The translations under genes and the position numbers were made by a program. 64,000 bases of DNA from Amphibalanus amphitrite (Eukaryota > Arthropoda > Thecostraca > Balanomorpha > Balanidae). The DNA lies in the NCBI RefSeq assembly GCF_019059575.1, contig NW_024881961.1, positions 368,501 through 432,500 of the forward strand. The letters run 5' to 3'. The notes below the pieces were generated by a model. The model saw only the letters and a list, made by a program, of their open reading frames with translations. It was not told the origin of the DNA and searched no databases. Of this stretch, positions 10,801 to 20,586 are shown one piece after another; position 1 is the stretch's first letter, and each line of letters starts with the position of its first letter.

Positions 10801-13800
10801 TGTTTCCTAACAACAGACAGCAAGCAGAGCAGCGCGCCCAAGGTCTAAAGAAGCGGATGCTGCGTGATGAGAAGTATCTGAGGGACTACAGCGGGTTCGT
10901 CAGTGAGCTGATTGGGAAGGACTACGCGGAAAAGGTGTCCAGAGAGAGTTTGGACGCCTGCTGGGGTAGAACGTGGTATATTCCACACCACGGTGTCTAC
11001 CACCCAGCGAAACCGGACAAAATCAGAGTAGTTTATGACTGCTCAGCGAGCTACCGAGGTGTGTCTCTCAACGATCGACTGCTTCAGGGGCCCAACTTGA
11101 CCAGCTCACTTATCGGAGTGCTGCTGCGGTTCCGTCAGGAACCCTTCGCCATCATGGGAGATGTTGAAAAGATGTTCTACCAAGTTCGAGTTGCTGACAG
11201 AGACAGAAGTCTGCTACGATTCCTCTGGTGGCCCGACGGCGACTTATCTCGACAGTTGGAAGACTACCAAATGAACGTTCACCTGTTTGGTGCGACGTCG
11301 TCGCCATCCTGCGCGAACTTCGCGCTGCGAAGGACGGCTCAGGACTACGGAGGGCTTTATCGACCGGAGGTAGCAAGGTGCATACAGAGGAACTTCTACG
11401 TTGACGACTTTCTCAAGTCTGCGTCAACTGAGGACGAAGCAGCAGGGCTCGCGCTGGAAGTTCGTGAGTGCTGTGCCAGAGGAGGTTTCAGGTTAACGGG
11501 TTTTGTCAGCAACAGCTCAAGGGTGATGTCATGTCTCCCTGAAACAGATCGTGCTCCGGGTCACAAAATGGACCTCACTAAAGGTGTGCTGTCTCCGCAG
11601 AGAGCTCTAGGAGTACAGTGGGATGTCGATCATGACACACTCAGCTTCAGAGTGGAGGTACAGCGTGGTCCAGCCTCGAGGAGAGGAATCTTGTCCACTG
11701 TGAGTGCCATGTATGACCCCTTGGGATTTGGAGCTCCATTTTTGTTGCCAGCAAAAGTGTTGCTTCAGGACCTGTGCAGATTACAGCTGGGTTGGGATGA
11801 TCCAATTCCCTGCTCTCATCTCCAGCGGTGGAATCAGTGGTGTGAAGAGCTTGCAGACCTTCGAGATTTTTCCGTTCCGAGAAGCGTCGCCCCACTGCAT
11901 GGTGAGGTTCGGAGTCGCCAGCTGCACATGTTCGCAGATGCGAGTGAAGTCGGGTATGGAGCAGTTGGGTACGTTCGAGTAGAGGACGCTGCGGGAAGGA
12001 TTACGACATCCCTACTGATGAGCAAGTGCCGTGTAGCCCCATTGAAGACCTGCTCCATCCCTCGCCTGGAGTTGACGGCTGCCGCTCTGGCAGTACAATT
12101 GAGCACTCAAATACTCTCCGAGACAGATCTGCATTTCGATGAGGTGTGTTTTTGGACCGATAGCGTCTCAACGCTCCGCTACATACAGAACGTCACATCT
12201 CGCTTCCAGACGTTCGTGGCCAACAAGTTAGCCGTCATACATGATGGCTCAAGTCCTAACCAGTGGCGATACGTCCCTTCAGAGCTGAATCCGGCAGACA
12301 GCTTATCCCGTGGTCAGTCAGGACCAGCGTTTCTTGCATCTCGCTGGGTTCTTGGCCCAGCGTTCCTCGAGAGCGCCGCCTGTGAATGGCCGGATCAGGC
12401 ACAAGTCCAACAGCTTCAGGGCAGTACAGAGGAGCTTGAGATCAAGAAAAGCGTAGTCAGCGCCACCACAGCTACAGAAGGTAATGACTACACTGCACAG
12501 CTGCTGAACAGCACAAGTGACTGGTTCAAGCTGAAGAAACGTGTCGCATGGGTGCTTCGGTGGAAGCAGCTGCTGCAGAAGAGAGTAGCCGGCAGGAAGG
12601 AGTCCGGTACACGTGATGAAGATCTTCTTTCACCTAGGCTGTCCGTACAAGAACTTGAGATGGCAGAAGCTGCGATTCTGAGACATGTTCAAGAACAGGC
12701 GTTTCCTGAAGAAATGTCCGGTTCAGTAAGGAAGTCGAGCCGTTTGTTCCGTCTGAATCCTTGTGTGGTTGACGGAACTCTACGAGTCGGAGGACGGCTC
12801 GTAAACGCTCAGATTCCAGACGCTGCAAAACATCAGCTGATTCTTCCCAAGAATGGTCACGTCACTGACCTCATTATACGGGACATGCACGAGAGAAAGG
12901 GACATTCTGGAAGGGAACATGTCCTGGCTGAGTTGCGCAGAAGGTTCTGGATTGTGTCTGGAAGCTCCGCAGTACGCAGAGTTCTGTCAAGATGCGTTAG
13001 ATGTCGAAAGATTCAGGGTTCGGTGGTGACACAGCAGATGTCGAACCTACCGGAAGACAGAACGGCGCCAGATGGTGGAGTTTTCAGTCGAGTTGGGACC
13101 GATTATTTTGGTCCGTTCTATGTCAAGGTGGGACGAAAGCAGATGAAGAGATATTGTGTGCTTTTCACGTGTCTCGCAACTCGGGCTATTCACATCGAGG
13201 TGTGCGAAACCCTAGATACAAGCTCTTTCATTAATGCTCTTCGCAGATTCCAGGCTCGGAGAGGTCAAGTGAAGTTTATCAGGTCTGACAATGGGACGAA
13301 TTTCACAGGCGCTGAGAGAGAGCTGAGAGAAGAAGTCCGCAAGCTGCAAGAGAAAAGCGTTCATGACTGCTTACTGAAGGAGGGGATCACGTGGAAGTTC
13401 ACCCCTCCAGGTGCCTCATCGCAAGGAGGTATATGGGAGAGACAAGTTCGGAGCATCAGGAAAGTCCTGAATGCGCTCCTCAGGGAGCAGACGATGACTG
13501 ACGAGTCGCTCCGCACGCTTCTATGCGAAGTGGAGGCTGTGCTCAACAGTAGACCTCTAACGACGGTATCAAGTGACCCAGCTGATCTGCAGCCTCTCAC
13601 CCCCAACGACCTGCTACTACTGCGTGGTGGTCCGGTGCCAGACGGCATCTTCAGCGAGAGGGACAGCTGCTTTGGTCGAAGGTGGAAGCAGGTGCAATAT
13701 CTCGCCGACCTGTTTTGGAAGCGTTGGGTAAAGGAATACCTGCCACTTCTTCAGCAGCGCCAGAAGTGGGTCAGAACACGGAAGAACCTCTCTGTTGGTG

Positions 13801-13964
13801 ACGTTGTTTTGGTCGTTGACGTTAACAGCCCGCGATGTCGATGGCCTCTCGGACGCGTATTGGGGGTGTTTCCGGACAGCGAGGGTCTTGTGCGTTCCGC
13901 TATGGTGAAAACGGCAAGCAGCGTCTTGAAGAGGCCGATCTCGAAGTTAGTGTTTCTCATGTAG
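7890..13964 (+). CDS. BEL/Pao Gag-Pol polyprotein
   Basis: One uninterrupted frame of 2,024 residues. In order: an N-terminal SAP-like helix-extended-helix (about 4-42; LRVHQLKAELSRRG and LVNRLEDILKEEG), Ser/Glu-rich and coiled-coil stretches with in-frame tandem repeats (about 212-357), the DUF1759-type gag core (from about 391, FTGDVTKY), zinc knuckles (CLFC, CFGC, CSIC; about 614-677), an aspartic protease with LDGGSSATF near 750, reverse transcriptase with VVYDCSAS near 1045 and FYVDDFLK near 1170, RNase H with FADAS near 1346, an H2C2 integrase zinc finger near 1663-1710, the integrase core with TDYFGPF, SDNGTNF and GGIWE giving D, D and E (about 1735, 1795, 1845), and a DUF5641-like C-terminus. 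All key residues I looked for are present. The start is the first ATG; the frame is open a few codons further upstream without an ATG. Confidence 0.95.
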   Translation: MDTLGKLRVHQLKAELSRRGEDSRGPKAVLVNRLEDILKEEGVDLATFVTEFGRSEHTDRVGGVGCDGQTGEGAPPLDVPEELDRAGVRSREVAPGQEAGGSLSVDHFDASGTRPGTGSPAESVKSSRSSSTRASSKATVASERAFEAARRAGLHAKAAALRKKHELEDMQEQLRRRKEELEIQAELDESLAREGVLAQFDKEETFKRIETLTPQEQENRTQKQEERRTQEQEERRTQEQGERRTQEQEGRRTQEEEEERAHDQRRTRVQERAQEPRRTRVQEERAQEPRRTRVQEERAQDPRTRVQEERAQDPRTRVQEERAQDPRTRVQEERAQEPRRTRVQEERAYEQGRKAQNQESERRRASRDEPGAQQHGDSTQALLAHLERSQLPKAEIPIFTGDVTKYRSFIRAFDSRISSKTDDDEEKLYFLEQYTSGKPQDIIRGCLHMTTGSGYLEARRLLDRRYGDEDSITSAFVDMLVEWPQVKPGDLEGMDRLSLTLRSCNNVMSGISPGARETDHPKTMRKIIEKLPYNLQDQWRRLADHIHEQEHRRARFEDIVDFVEREVRIQTNPMFGRQHNVSRTREQEGQRRKVQTVSATVIEPGAQQRRGSLKCLFCSKAHYLDQCEEFRGRAPHEKSAFIREQGLCFGCLCKGHLVRECAKRRTCSICRLRHPTALHNDRPPPEHGVRIVSDGHAGSEVPQNPSQVVTNGRVKLRSSSKTCADSSSTMMSIVPVKMWTDGGQKVETYAFLDGGSSATFCSESLLKQIGAVGENVKLSMTTASVDNQQVDSRVIKGVKISDLGGSTCIAMPPMYTLSTIPVKLEDMASSEDLNQWVHLQGIDLARIDAEIGLLIGSNCPQALQPLEVRRSEDGGPFALRTELGWVVQGPRRVCQNENDRVRVNRIRVVNESSDLHRSFMALYNQDFEDHGSAVDVGLSREDQQWLKKVETGVRFINGHYELPVPLRDEQVFPNNRQQAEQRAQGLKKRMLRDEKYLRDYSGFVSELIGKDYAEKVSRESLDACWGRTWYIPHHGVYHPAKPDKIRVVYDCSASYRGVSLNDRLLQGPNLTSSLIGVLLRFRQEPFAIMGDVEKMFYQVRVADRDRSLLRFLWWPDGDLSRQLEDYQMNVHLFGATSSPSCANFALRRTAQDYGGLYRPEVARCIQRNFYVDDFLKSASTEDEAAGLALEVRECCARGGFRLTGFVSNSSRVMSCLPETDRAPGHKMDLTKGVLSPQRALGVQWDVDHDTLSFRVEVQRGPASRRGILSTVSAMYDPLGFGAPFLLPAKVLLQDLCRLQLGWDDPIPCSHLQRWNQWCEELADLRDFSVPRSVAPLHGEVRSRQLHMFADASEVGYGAVGYVRVEDAAGRITTSLLMSKCRVAPLKTCSIPRLELTAAALAVQLSTQILSETDLHFDEVCFWTDSVSTLRYIQNVTSRFQTFVANKLAVIHDGSSPNQWRYVPSELNPADSLSRGQSGPAFLASRWVLGPAFLESAACEWPDQAQVQQLQGSTEELEIKKSVVSATTATEGNDYTAQLLNSTSDWFKLKKRVAWVLRWKQLLQKRVAGRKESGTRDEDLLSPRLSVQELEMAEAAILRHVQEQAFPEEMSGSVRKSSRLFRLNPCVVDGTLRVGGRLVNAQIPDAAKHQLILPKNGHVTDLIIRDMHERKGHSGREHVLAELRRRFWIVSGSSAVRRVLSRCVRCRKIQGSVVTQQMSNLPEDRTAPDGGVFSRVGTDYFGPFYVKVGRKQMKRYCVLFTCLATRAIHIEVCETLDTSSFINALRRFQARRGQVKFIRSDNGTNFTGAERELREEVRKLQEKSVHDCLLKEGITWKFTPPGASSQGGIWERQVRSIRKVLNALLREQTMTDESLRTLLCEVEAVLNSRPLTTVSSDPADLQPLTPNDLLLLRGGPVPDGIFSERDSCFGRRWKQVQYLADLFWKRWVKEYLPLLQQRQKWVRTRKNLSVGDVVLVVDVNSPRCRWPLGRVLGVFPDSEGLVRSAMVKTASSVLKRPISKLVFLM
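8524..8965 (+). repeat. in-frame coding minisatellite in gag
   Basis: Units of 24 nt (about RTQEQEER) are followed by units of 36 or 39 nt (about RTRVQEERAQDP, six copies, some identical at base level). All unit lengths are multiples of three, so copy-number change keeps the frame. The encoded segment is highly charged and probably an extended helix or coiled coil. Confidence 0.9.
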
Positions 13965-14005
13965 AATAAGTAATGTGACGCACATGGTGCGCACATGGGG
14001 GCGGG

Positions 14006-15153
14006 TGTAGGCGGCGCCGCTGCGGCGCGCGGTGGAACGGGGGTGCGGGCTCCCAGTCGTGCGCCGCTCCGCTGAAGCCGGCTCGCTCTTCTCTCTACCC
14101 CGGTTGCCTCCCCGCTCTGCCTGCCTGGAGAGCCGGGACTACCTCCCCTCGGTTTGCGAGTAGCATCGCCCATGGTCCTAGAGGTGGACATTTTCGTATG
14201 GCCTTTACTCTGTTTGTACTTGATTTTGCTGTACTTTGCGTTTTTCCGTTGTATCATTTGTACTATATTGATTGTCGTAAACGACCAATTTGAAATGTAT
14301 CGCGTGATTATTTGATAGTTTGAATATTCGATGGCTCATTGTTCGTTGGCGTATTGTTAGAAGGCAATTTCTGCAATACTTCTCAGTACTCGTTTGTTGT
14401 GTGACGTGCCACCCGGCTCTATGCCCGGCCATAATTCTGGATCATTCGCGCTGATGGCGGCAGAGGCGGTCGTGTCGTGTCTGTGTTTGCGCGAGCGATG
14501 GTAAGTGGCTGAGCAGTTGTATTTCACTATGATGCGTTTAAATGTGTAATCTGTTAGCTCGTATAGATATTCTGTTGTCAATTTCATATGAGACGTTTCA
14601 GCGCCAATATGATGAAAACCGAGACTATTATACTTTGCACTAAGGTAAACGACAATGGACCTGACTGGTGTCTGGATTCGTAGATATGGCGTCGGAGATG
14701 TGAGGCTGGCTTGGAAGGATGCCTCTGGATGTATGGACGTTAGCCGCGAAGCGACCCAGAAGGCACATTTGTCGGTAGGTCACGAAACGTCACGAATGTT
14801 AGGAAAGGTCACGAAATGTCACGAATGTTAGGAAAGGTCACGAAATGTCACGATTAATTTGATGTCAGTACGCAGGGATGCTGTGTTATCTGTGGTAGGG
14901 CCCCTCACGGCCTGTTTTGGTGTATCATTTATTGGTACGTTTAAGCCCTCTTGTTTGCCCACCCCTTTCGTTTATTTTGTACGTTTGGTAACGCTTATTT
15001 ATACGTCCTTTGATTTGTGTATTGTGTTTCGTTCCCAGCAACGACTGTTACTCTCGAGGTCGTGTGGGCTATCCACTCAGCTCACTCGGTCCAATAAACG
15101 GTCCGTTAAGACATACTGGATTTCGACACGCTGGGTCTGGAGATGCGGCTACA
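14006..15153 (+). repeat. 3' LTR of BEL/Pao element
   Basis: Complete 1,148-bp LTR from TGTAGG to GGCTACA, without the insertion seen in the 5' LTR. It is therefore the reference for the empty site of that insertion. Confidence 0.95.
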
Positions 15154-15158
15154 CCTAA
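15154..15158. repeat. 5-bp target duplication of BEL/Pao element, right
   Basis: CCTAA directly after the 3' LTR, matching 5550-5554. Confidence 0.9.
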
Positions 15159-15659
15159 TAATATAATATGGACATGACCCTCATAAAGTCATCTGATGGG
15201 TTCCTACACCCTCGAAGAACTGGTGCTTTTCTCATTCATCAATTTCATGTTCAAAGGTAAATAGGGTTTTGATAATTATCGATTATAGCACATCAACTTA
15301 ACAAGCATCAACATCCACTAGATGTGCATGCAACAGCAGACCCAACATTCGTTGAACAATTCAAGCAACGTACTGCCGGCTAGAACAAAGATAATATTGT
15401 CATACTGCGATGACACATCTCTAGGTCACACATCCCTCTGCTTTTATTTACGCATCTAATTTTATAGTTTGAAAAAGAAGGGACGATCATAAGTACCTAA
15501 CGGTAGAACTCATAAAATGCTCGGGGCTCTCTGAACGAAAATCATGCGAGGAGACTTCAGTAAAGCCACGTGGACTGAACACACATTCGCGTGCATGAAG
15601 AGTGAAGACTGAAGAGTCCTAAGCTGAGCAGCAGTGTTCCGTTAAAGCTCTCGGTCTAA
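15159..15659. other. gene-free stretch
   Basis: AT-rich sequence between the 3' LTR and the scramblase duplication unit. I see no coding region, repeat or RNA gene in it. Confidence 0.4.
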
Positions 15660-17235
15660 CGACATGCCTAAGCATCACATTTGTTTTTGGTGTCGACTTT
15701 TCACACTATCTCCACCCGCGAAACCATTCCGTGAACATTTAATGTCTTAGGTCTTCACGGTATGTATGTATACCACATTTATCTTAACACAACTACCCAA
15801 CACTGATCACAAGGGACACATCACCACCACAAACTGTTATCCAGTTTCATCTTACACATTCTCTTCGTTGCTCTCAAAGAACGTGTGGCCCGCCACGAAA
15901 ACTGCCCCAAACAAGGTCGCTTTGGTGATCGGATCGAGACCCGACGGAAACTTCACCCTGTACACCTTACCCCTACTGCAAGTCTCCTTCATACATCCTC
16001 TCCAAACATTTGTCACCGAACCTAACCGCTGGCCATCGCCTCCAACCACGGGCAAGATAACATCCGAGCAGCAGCACCACCCGGAACTGCAGTCCGGTCC
16101 CGTGATGAAGAGCTTTGCATCACCGTCTGCGCTACGCACGCCGATCTTTGTCTGGAAACTAAAGCAGCCGGGTTCTTCAGTAACAGCACCTATATGTAAC
16201 CCTCCTCCAGCAGTTACATCATACTCTTCTAGACATTGTAAACAGCTCGTCAAGGCGCCATAACGGCTTGTTTCTGGCGGAGACAACGTGAGGACTTCTC
16301 TTTTCTCGAGGTCTTCGACGACAAGTCGATACGCCGGGCCATCTCCACAGAGGCGTATCCCGCAGCAATTGCAACAAGCCACGTCAATCGACGCGCTGAA
16401 GAGGATCTGCCCCGATGCGGTTCGAACTGTGTACTCGTCTTCAGAGAGGCGCTCGATGGTCAACTCTTCGGCGACGATGACCGGTTCAAGACCTCGCGGA
16501 CACCCGGCGATTGTGGTCGGTGGTGGCAGCGGTGAGGGTCCAAAGACTGAAGATTCTTGGAAGGCGCTCTGGTCCGAAGAAAGGTAGGCTGATCCCAAGG
16601 GAGGCGGCTGAGAAGTTGTCGGCTCAGGACTTACTATTGACCAAGGCATGGTGGACTCTGAGTAGGCGGGTGAAGATGCGTTCAGGTCGATGAATCAGGT
16701 ACCCACCAAGGCCTGCCTGGATGATTGTTCAGATAGGACAATGACAGGCGTAGTCCGTGCCAGTTCTACGTTTAGCGTAGACTTCGATCTTCACTTGACG
16801 GAGGTTACTCGAACGCTGGAAACCACCGTATTGTACACTGTGCAGCCTGTAAACTCTGTGCGCTCTTCTTCTTTAGAGTATAACGAGTCTTCATAATCAA
16901 TAGACACGATCGACACGCTTCAGTTATTTCCCAACCTCACATGGCTTTCCATATTTCCTCAGCTGCAAGTCACCGCAATCTACTCACAGTCCACCAACGT
17001 CCAAGACCGTTTACCCCAGACACCACAACCGAACTGACCAACAGGCAGTAGGCACTACACCTGTATCGGTGGCGACGTAGCATCGTCGGTGCCGATACGT
17101 CGCTAGCATCGTTCGCCTGGCAAAATCAATTGCGCCACGGCTTCGCTCCGAGCAACGGAGGTACCGGGATGACGTATTGCACGGACTGAAATGGCTAGTG
17201 GCACGTGATAAAAAGAAAGCTCTGAAGTCTTATCG
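15660..17235. repeat. scramblase tandem duplication unit, copy B
   Basis: Matches 2600-4330 in the same orientation, including both flanks of the gene, as described for copy A. It shows that the duplicated unit was genomic DNA and not a retrocopy, because homology runs well beyond the coding region on both sides. Confidence 0.75.
15852..16649 (-). CDS. phospholipid scramblase, copy B
   Basis: An intact 265-residue intronless frame, closely related to copy A at 2792-3613. It keeps the core landmarks: CPRGLEPVIVAEELTI near residue 50, a Cys cluster CCNCCGIRLCG, LCGDGPAYRLVVEDLEKRE, GAVTEEPGCFSFQTK, GPDCSSGWCC, DVILPVVGGDGQRLGSV, YRVKFPSGLD and the final hydrophobic AVFVAGHTFFES. It has one more Gly and a CLQCLEEY segment where copy A has CLCLREY, and it lacks the last residues of copy A. 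No stop or frameshift is seen in either copy, so both may be expressed. A GTAAGT at codons 6-8 is a possible splice donor, as in copy A. Confidence 0.82.
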   Translation of the reverse strand: MPWSIVSPEPTTSQPPPLGSAYLSSDQSAFQESSVFGPSPLPPPTTIAGCPRGLEPVIVAEELTIERLSEDEYTVRTASGQILFSASIDVACCNCCGIRLCGDGPAYRLVVEDLEKREVLTLSPPETSRYGALTSCLQCLEEYDVTAGGGLHIGAVTEEPGCFSFQTKIGVRSADGDAKLFITGPDCSSGWCCCSDVILPVVGGDGQRLGSVTNVWRGCMKETCSRGKVYRVKFPSGLDPITKATLFGAVFVAGHTFFESNEENV

Positions 17236-19519
17236 GTGTTGGAGGTTTCTAGGTTAGTGATATTGCAAATCCATTAGACAAGGCGTACGTTCGACGAAAA
17301 AAAAAGAAGAACAAGCTCCCTGTAATGTTACCTTGTTACCACACCAGTGAAACATTTAGCAGAAGATCGTAATATAAAGTGGACTTGCGCTTTTGCATAC
17401 CTAATACCTACATTATACAACTTCTTTAGAAAGTCAAACGACAGCGTCAGATAGGCATCGACGCTCGACAATATCGCTAAGCTTGACGTGAAAAACCAAG
17501 AAGGGAAGCATATGTTTTTTAAAGTATCGGCAATAACTAAAAGAGCTAATAATAATAATAATATATTTACCCAGTCGGCTTCTTTGGCTCGGCCGGAACA
17601 AGTTTGAATGAAACACCATCTGGAATGATATTAATGGGGCAAGGGTTTATAATCTCCGTTCCCTCACTACATTGACTAAGCCCCGTGGCACAATATTTGT
17701 GTACCGGTTGCTATGGTTGCATGTCAGCGACGTAATTCACGAACCAACCATAATCAACTAGCAGTTGTGATGGACAGAGTCCATTGGACGCATCGATCGA
17801 CCATCTGATGCATGGCAGCCCGTCCCAAGCACATCAACCAGGACATTGTTGGTCAGCATGGCCCTAGACGTTGATTGGACAATAGTTATTGTATGACGAA
17901 CTCTCTAAGGTAGGTACGAGACCGGTTATTGTTCGGTGTAGTCTATGGCTGGTGGCGGAAAGCACAGTGTATGGAAATAATGTCACATTTACTAGCACTG
18001 TGCTAAACGAGGAGCTGCTTTTATAAAGACACTCATTCCTGCTGGTTTCAATGCGATCTTTGAGCATAGCCAGCTAAAGTTTGATAAAGTACGTCGGCGA
18101 ACTTGGTGAATCGATTATTTATCAATGCTAAATCCATTCCGCCGTCCAAACTTGAAGGTCGAGCAATCGCACCGAAATTGCGGTCAGAGAAATAGAACAT
18201 CCAGTAATGATGAACGAGATGATTAAATGCAGGATATCAGAAGGCGAATCAATACAAAAGCAGCGTGAGCTCGTCAGTTCTATATTTGGTCAGCTATGAG
18301 CTTCGGAGAAACTAGTACCTAGACATCAGCCTAATTGCCAAAATGAGCGGTGCGTACACACAGACTACATGCAATTGAGCTTGTATTTTGAAACAACCAT
18401 GGGTATTTTATGCTTCAAATGCAAAGTTCAAACTCCAAACGATCGTAAATGAAATACGGGCATTGCTTCACTTTATTTGACGCAAAAAATAAAATATTGA
18501 TGAAGCCCTAATCAAATAATGTCCCTATATTGGTGAATGTCAATTCGAAAACGAGAGTACGCGTGATCTGGTTTATGATGAAAAACATGGAAAATATGCA
18601 AACTTTATAGCTTTTTGTTTTAACAGCCAAATACATAGTCGAAATCACATATTACAGAGAGCACGGGATAGTGATGATTTTAAAATTAGTTTTACCGGTA
18701 GGACAGAGCAGTGGTTCAACAACTTTGCCATCACAAGCCTTCCTAGAAATGAATCATGACACTCCCCTACCGAGAAACCCTCCTTCAACGGGCGTAAAGC
18801 CTAACAGACTCACAAAGCCTCCAGTAAGGCACATCTCAAATCACGTAACAATGTTTAACAAATATTGTTAAATAGCTTACGAAACTGAGTGCAGCGCAAT
18901 GGACCCGCACATTCACATACACAATCATAATCAAATCACAAAAAAGTTGTACACAGACACACATTAGCAATACGCTTTCGATATGTAAAGAGATAGGCTG
19001 CAAACCGTGCGTCAAAGGCACAAGAGTCGCATTACATGTCATACTATCAAAAATAGTGTCTGAGGTAAATCACAGCACAACTTCTTCACAAAAAAGGATC
19101 ATACTACACCATCCGTAATTTAAACACACACAAAAATGACGCTACAAAGTGGGAAATTATAAAAGGTGGCGTACTGACCAACTGCCTTGGTTGATATGTG
19201 CGCAAACAATTGATGACAAATATCTGTCCACAATAGTTGCAATGGAATTCCCCAGTACCCCGTCACTCAAATTTAATGGACATAGCTAAGTAGCTAGAGG
19301 CACTGCTTAGCACATAAATGCTTCCATGTTCCTGAGTAAAAAAAAAAAATCTTCCTATAATTCCATCTCGCTTCTGCTGCAAATACATTTTTGATGCAAC
19401 AAATCACTATAAGTAGCTTAATAGTATAGGAATGTTTCTTGGATCTTAACTGATGTAGTACAAATCTCCAAAGCAAGTTAAGCATTTCTTTAACTCTTTC
19501 TAAAAGTGGCGCGATAGTA
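17236..19519. other. gene-free stretch
   Basis: About 2.3 kb, AT-rich, without a frame that looks like protein and without a repeat I can define. A short candidate first exon near 18342 (ATGAGCG before GTGCGT) cannot be supported. Confidence 0.4.
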
Positions 19520-20492
19520 GGGTAGCCTGGGGCAAGACGCCCCAGATAATTTATGTAGCAAAATATAAATTTTGTCCCACATCACCTGGAAGGCCAAATT
19601 TGTGCTCAATGCGTTCTTTGGACATTTTACTTTAAATTGCACCCCTCAAATTCATTCACTTATGATCGGACTCCAAGCTAGGAAGTGATTTGTAAAGCAA
19701 CTGCAAATGGGGCATTTTGCCCCAGCCCCAGGGCAAAACGCCCCACGGCCTGGGGCAAGTAGCCCCATACTTTAGATTAAAGATTTAACATGGTAGTTGG
19801 CTAAATCTTATGTGAGAGGTCCGTTAGACCTCTGGAGGCACGGCACTGAAGTTAGCACATTCCATCCTGTCAGGTGTTCAGCTGTGACACTATTGTATGA
19901 GCAGGTTTTTCACCTACCTCATAAGACCAAATAATAAATTATTGCAATGCAAACGTTAACAAAATACTTCCTTTGCCATCCAGTTGCTGAGAAAAATACA
20001 CATAAAGGCATAGAAACTTACTGTTCGCCAGAGCCCGAACATTAGAAAGTGAGTAGCCCGAACAACACATGAGGTAAAACGCCCCAGGGGCTTTTTGCCC
20101 CGCGACCTACTGGGGCGTTTTACCCCATCACGTAGTTCGGTCAGAGAACAACGCCTTGCACTCCAGCAAGACATAATTTAACACGAATCAACCCGGCATG
20201 ATAAGCGTTAGACAATAATTGTTCAACACACATAAAAGTCGTTAACCTGATGTGGACCATAAAAGAACGCCATGATACATAATCTGACAACAAAACATAA
20301 AAATCACTCAAAAAACACATTTTTGGCTATATCTCCCGAAAGAGTTATCACAATTTCTTTCCAGTCTGCTCATATAATGATCATATAGTGCACGTTTTAT
20401 AGAAGAGATGATGTTTCCCCAGAACTCTGCCAGTTCCGCGAAACATCGGTGAGGCGTTTTACCTCGGCGGGGCGACTTGCCCCGGTCTACCC
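19520..20492. mobile_element. TA-flanked MITE with GGGGCAAGACGCCCC motifs
   Basis: The ends are GGGTAGCCTGGGGC (left) and GCCCCGGTCTACCC (right), inverted relative to each other, with TA outside both (19518-19519, 20493-20494). The interior repeats small palindromic words such as GGGGCATTTTGCCCC, GGGGCGTTTTACCCC and GGGGCTTTTTGCCCC. No transposase frame. A second element of the same design, with different body, is at 41388-42571. Confidence 0.7.
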
Positions 20493-20586
20493 TACGGATT
20501 TCGGAGAATGAACGATCGCATGAGATCACTTAATTGATTTAACGTATTTAATCTCGTTCAGGCTAGTTAAACCCTTTCAGTCACAA

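Larger units (their letters stand above)
5555..15153 (+). mobile_element. BEL/Pao LTR retrotransposon, nearly intact and young
   Basis: Two 1,148-bp LTRs (TGTAGG...GGCTACA) flank one long polyprotein frame, with a CCTAA duplication outside. After removing a 565-bp insertion and its 6-bp duplication from the 5' LTR both LTRs have the same length. By eye I count four differences, all transitions, so the insertion is recent on the scale of the host's substitution rate. A purine-rich stretch (TGGGGGCGGG, 13996-14005) precedes the 3' LTR as a polypurine tract. The bases just after the 5' LTR (GTTGCGACAAG) do not begin with the usual TGG, so the primer-binding site is not obvious. No env-like frame follows pol. 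Confidence 0.95.

Noticed and set aside
18342-18360. Possible first coding exon (ATGAGCG then GTGCGT)
   Set aside because: Two codons and a weak donor with no second exon are not enough.
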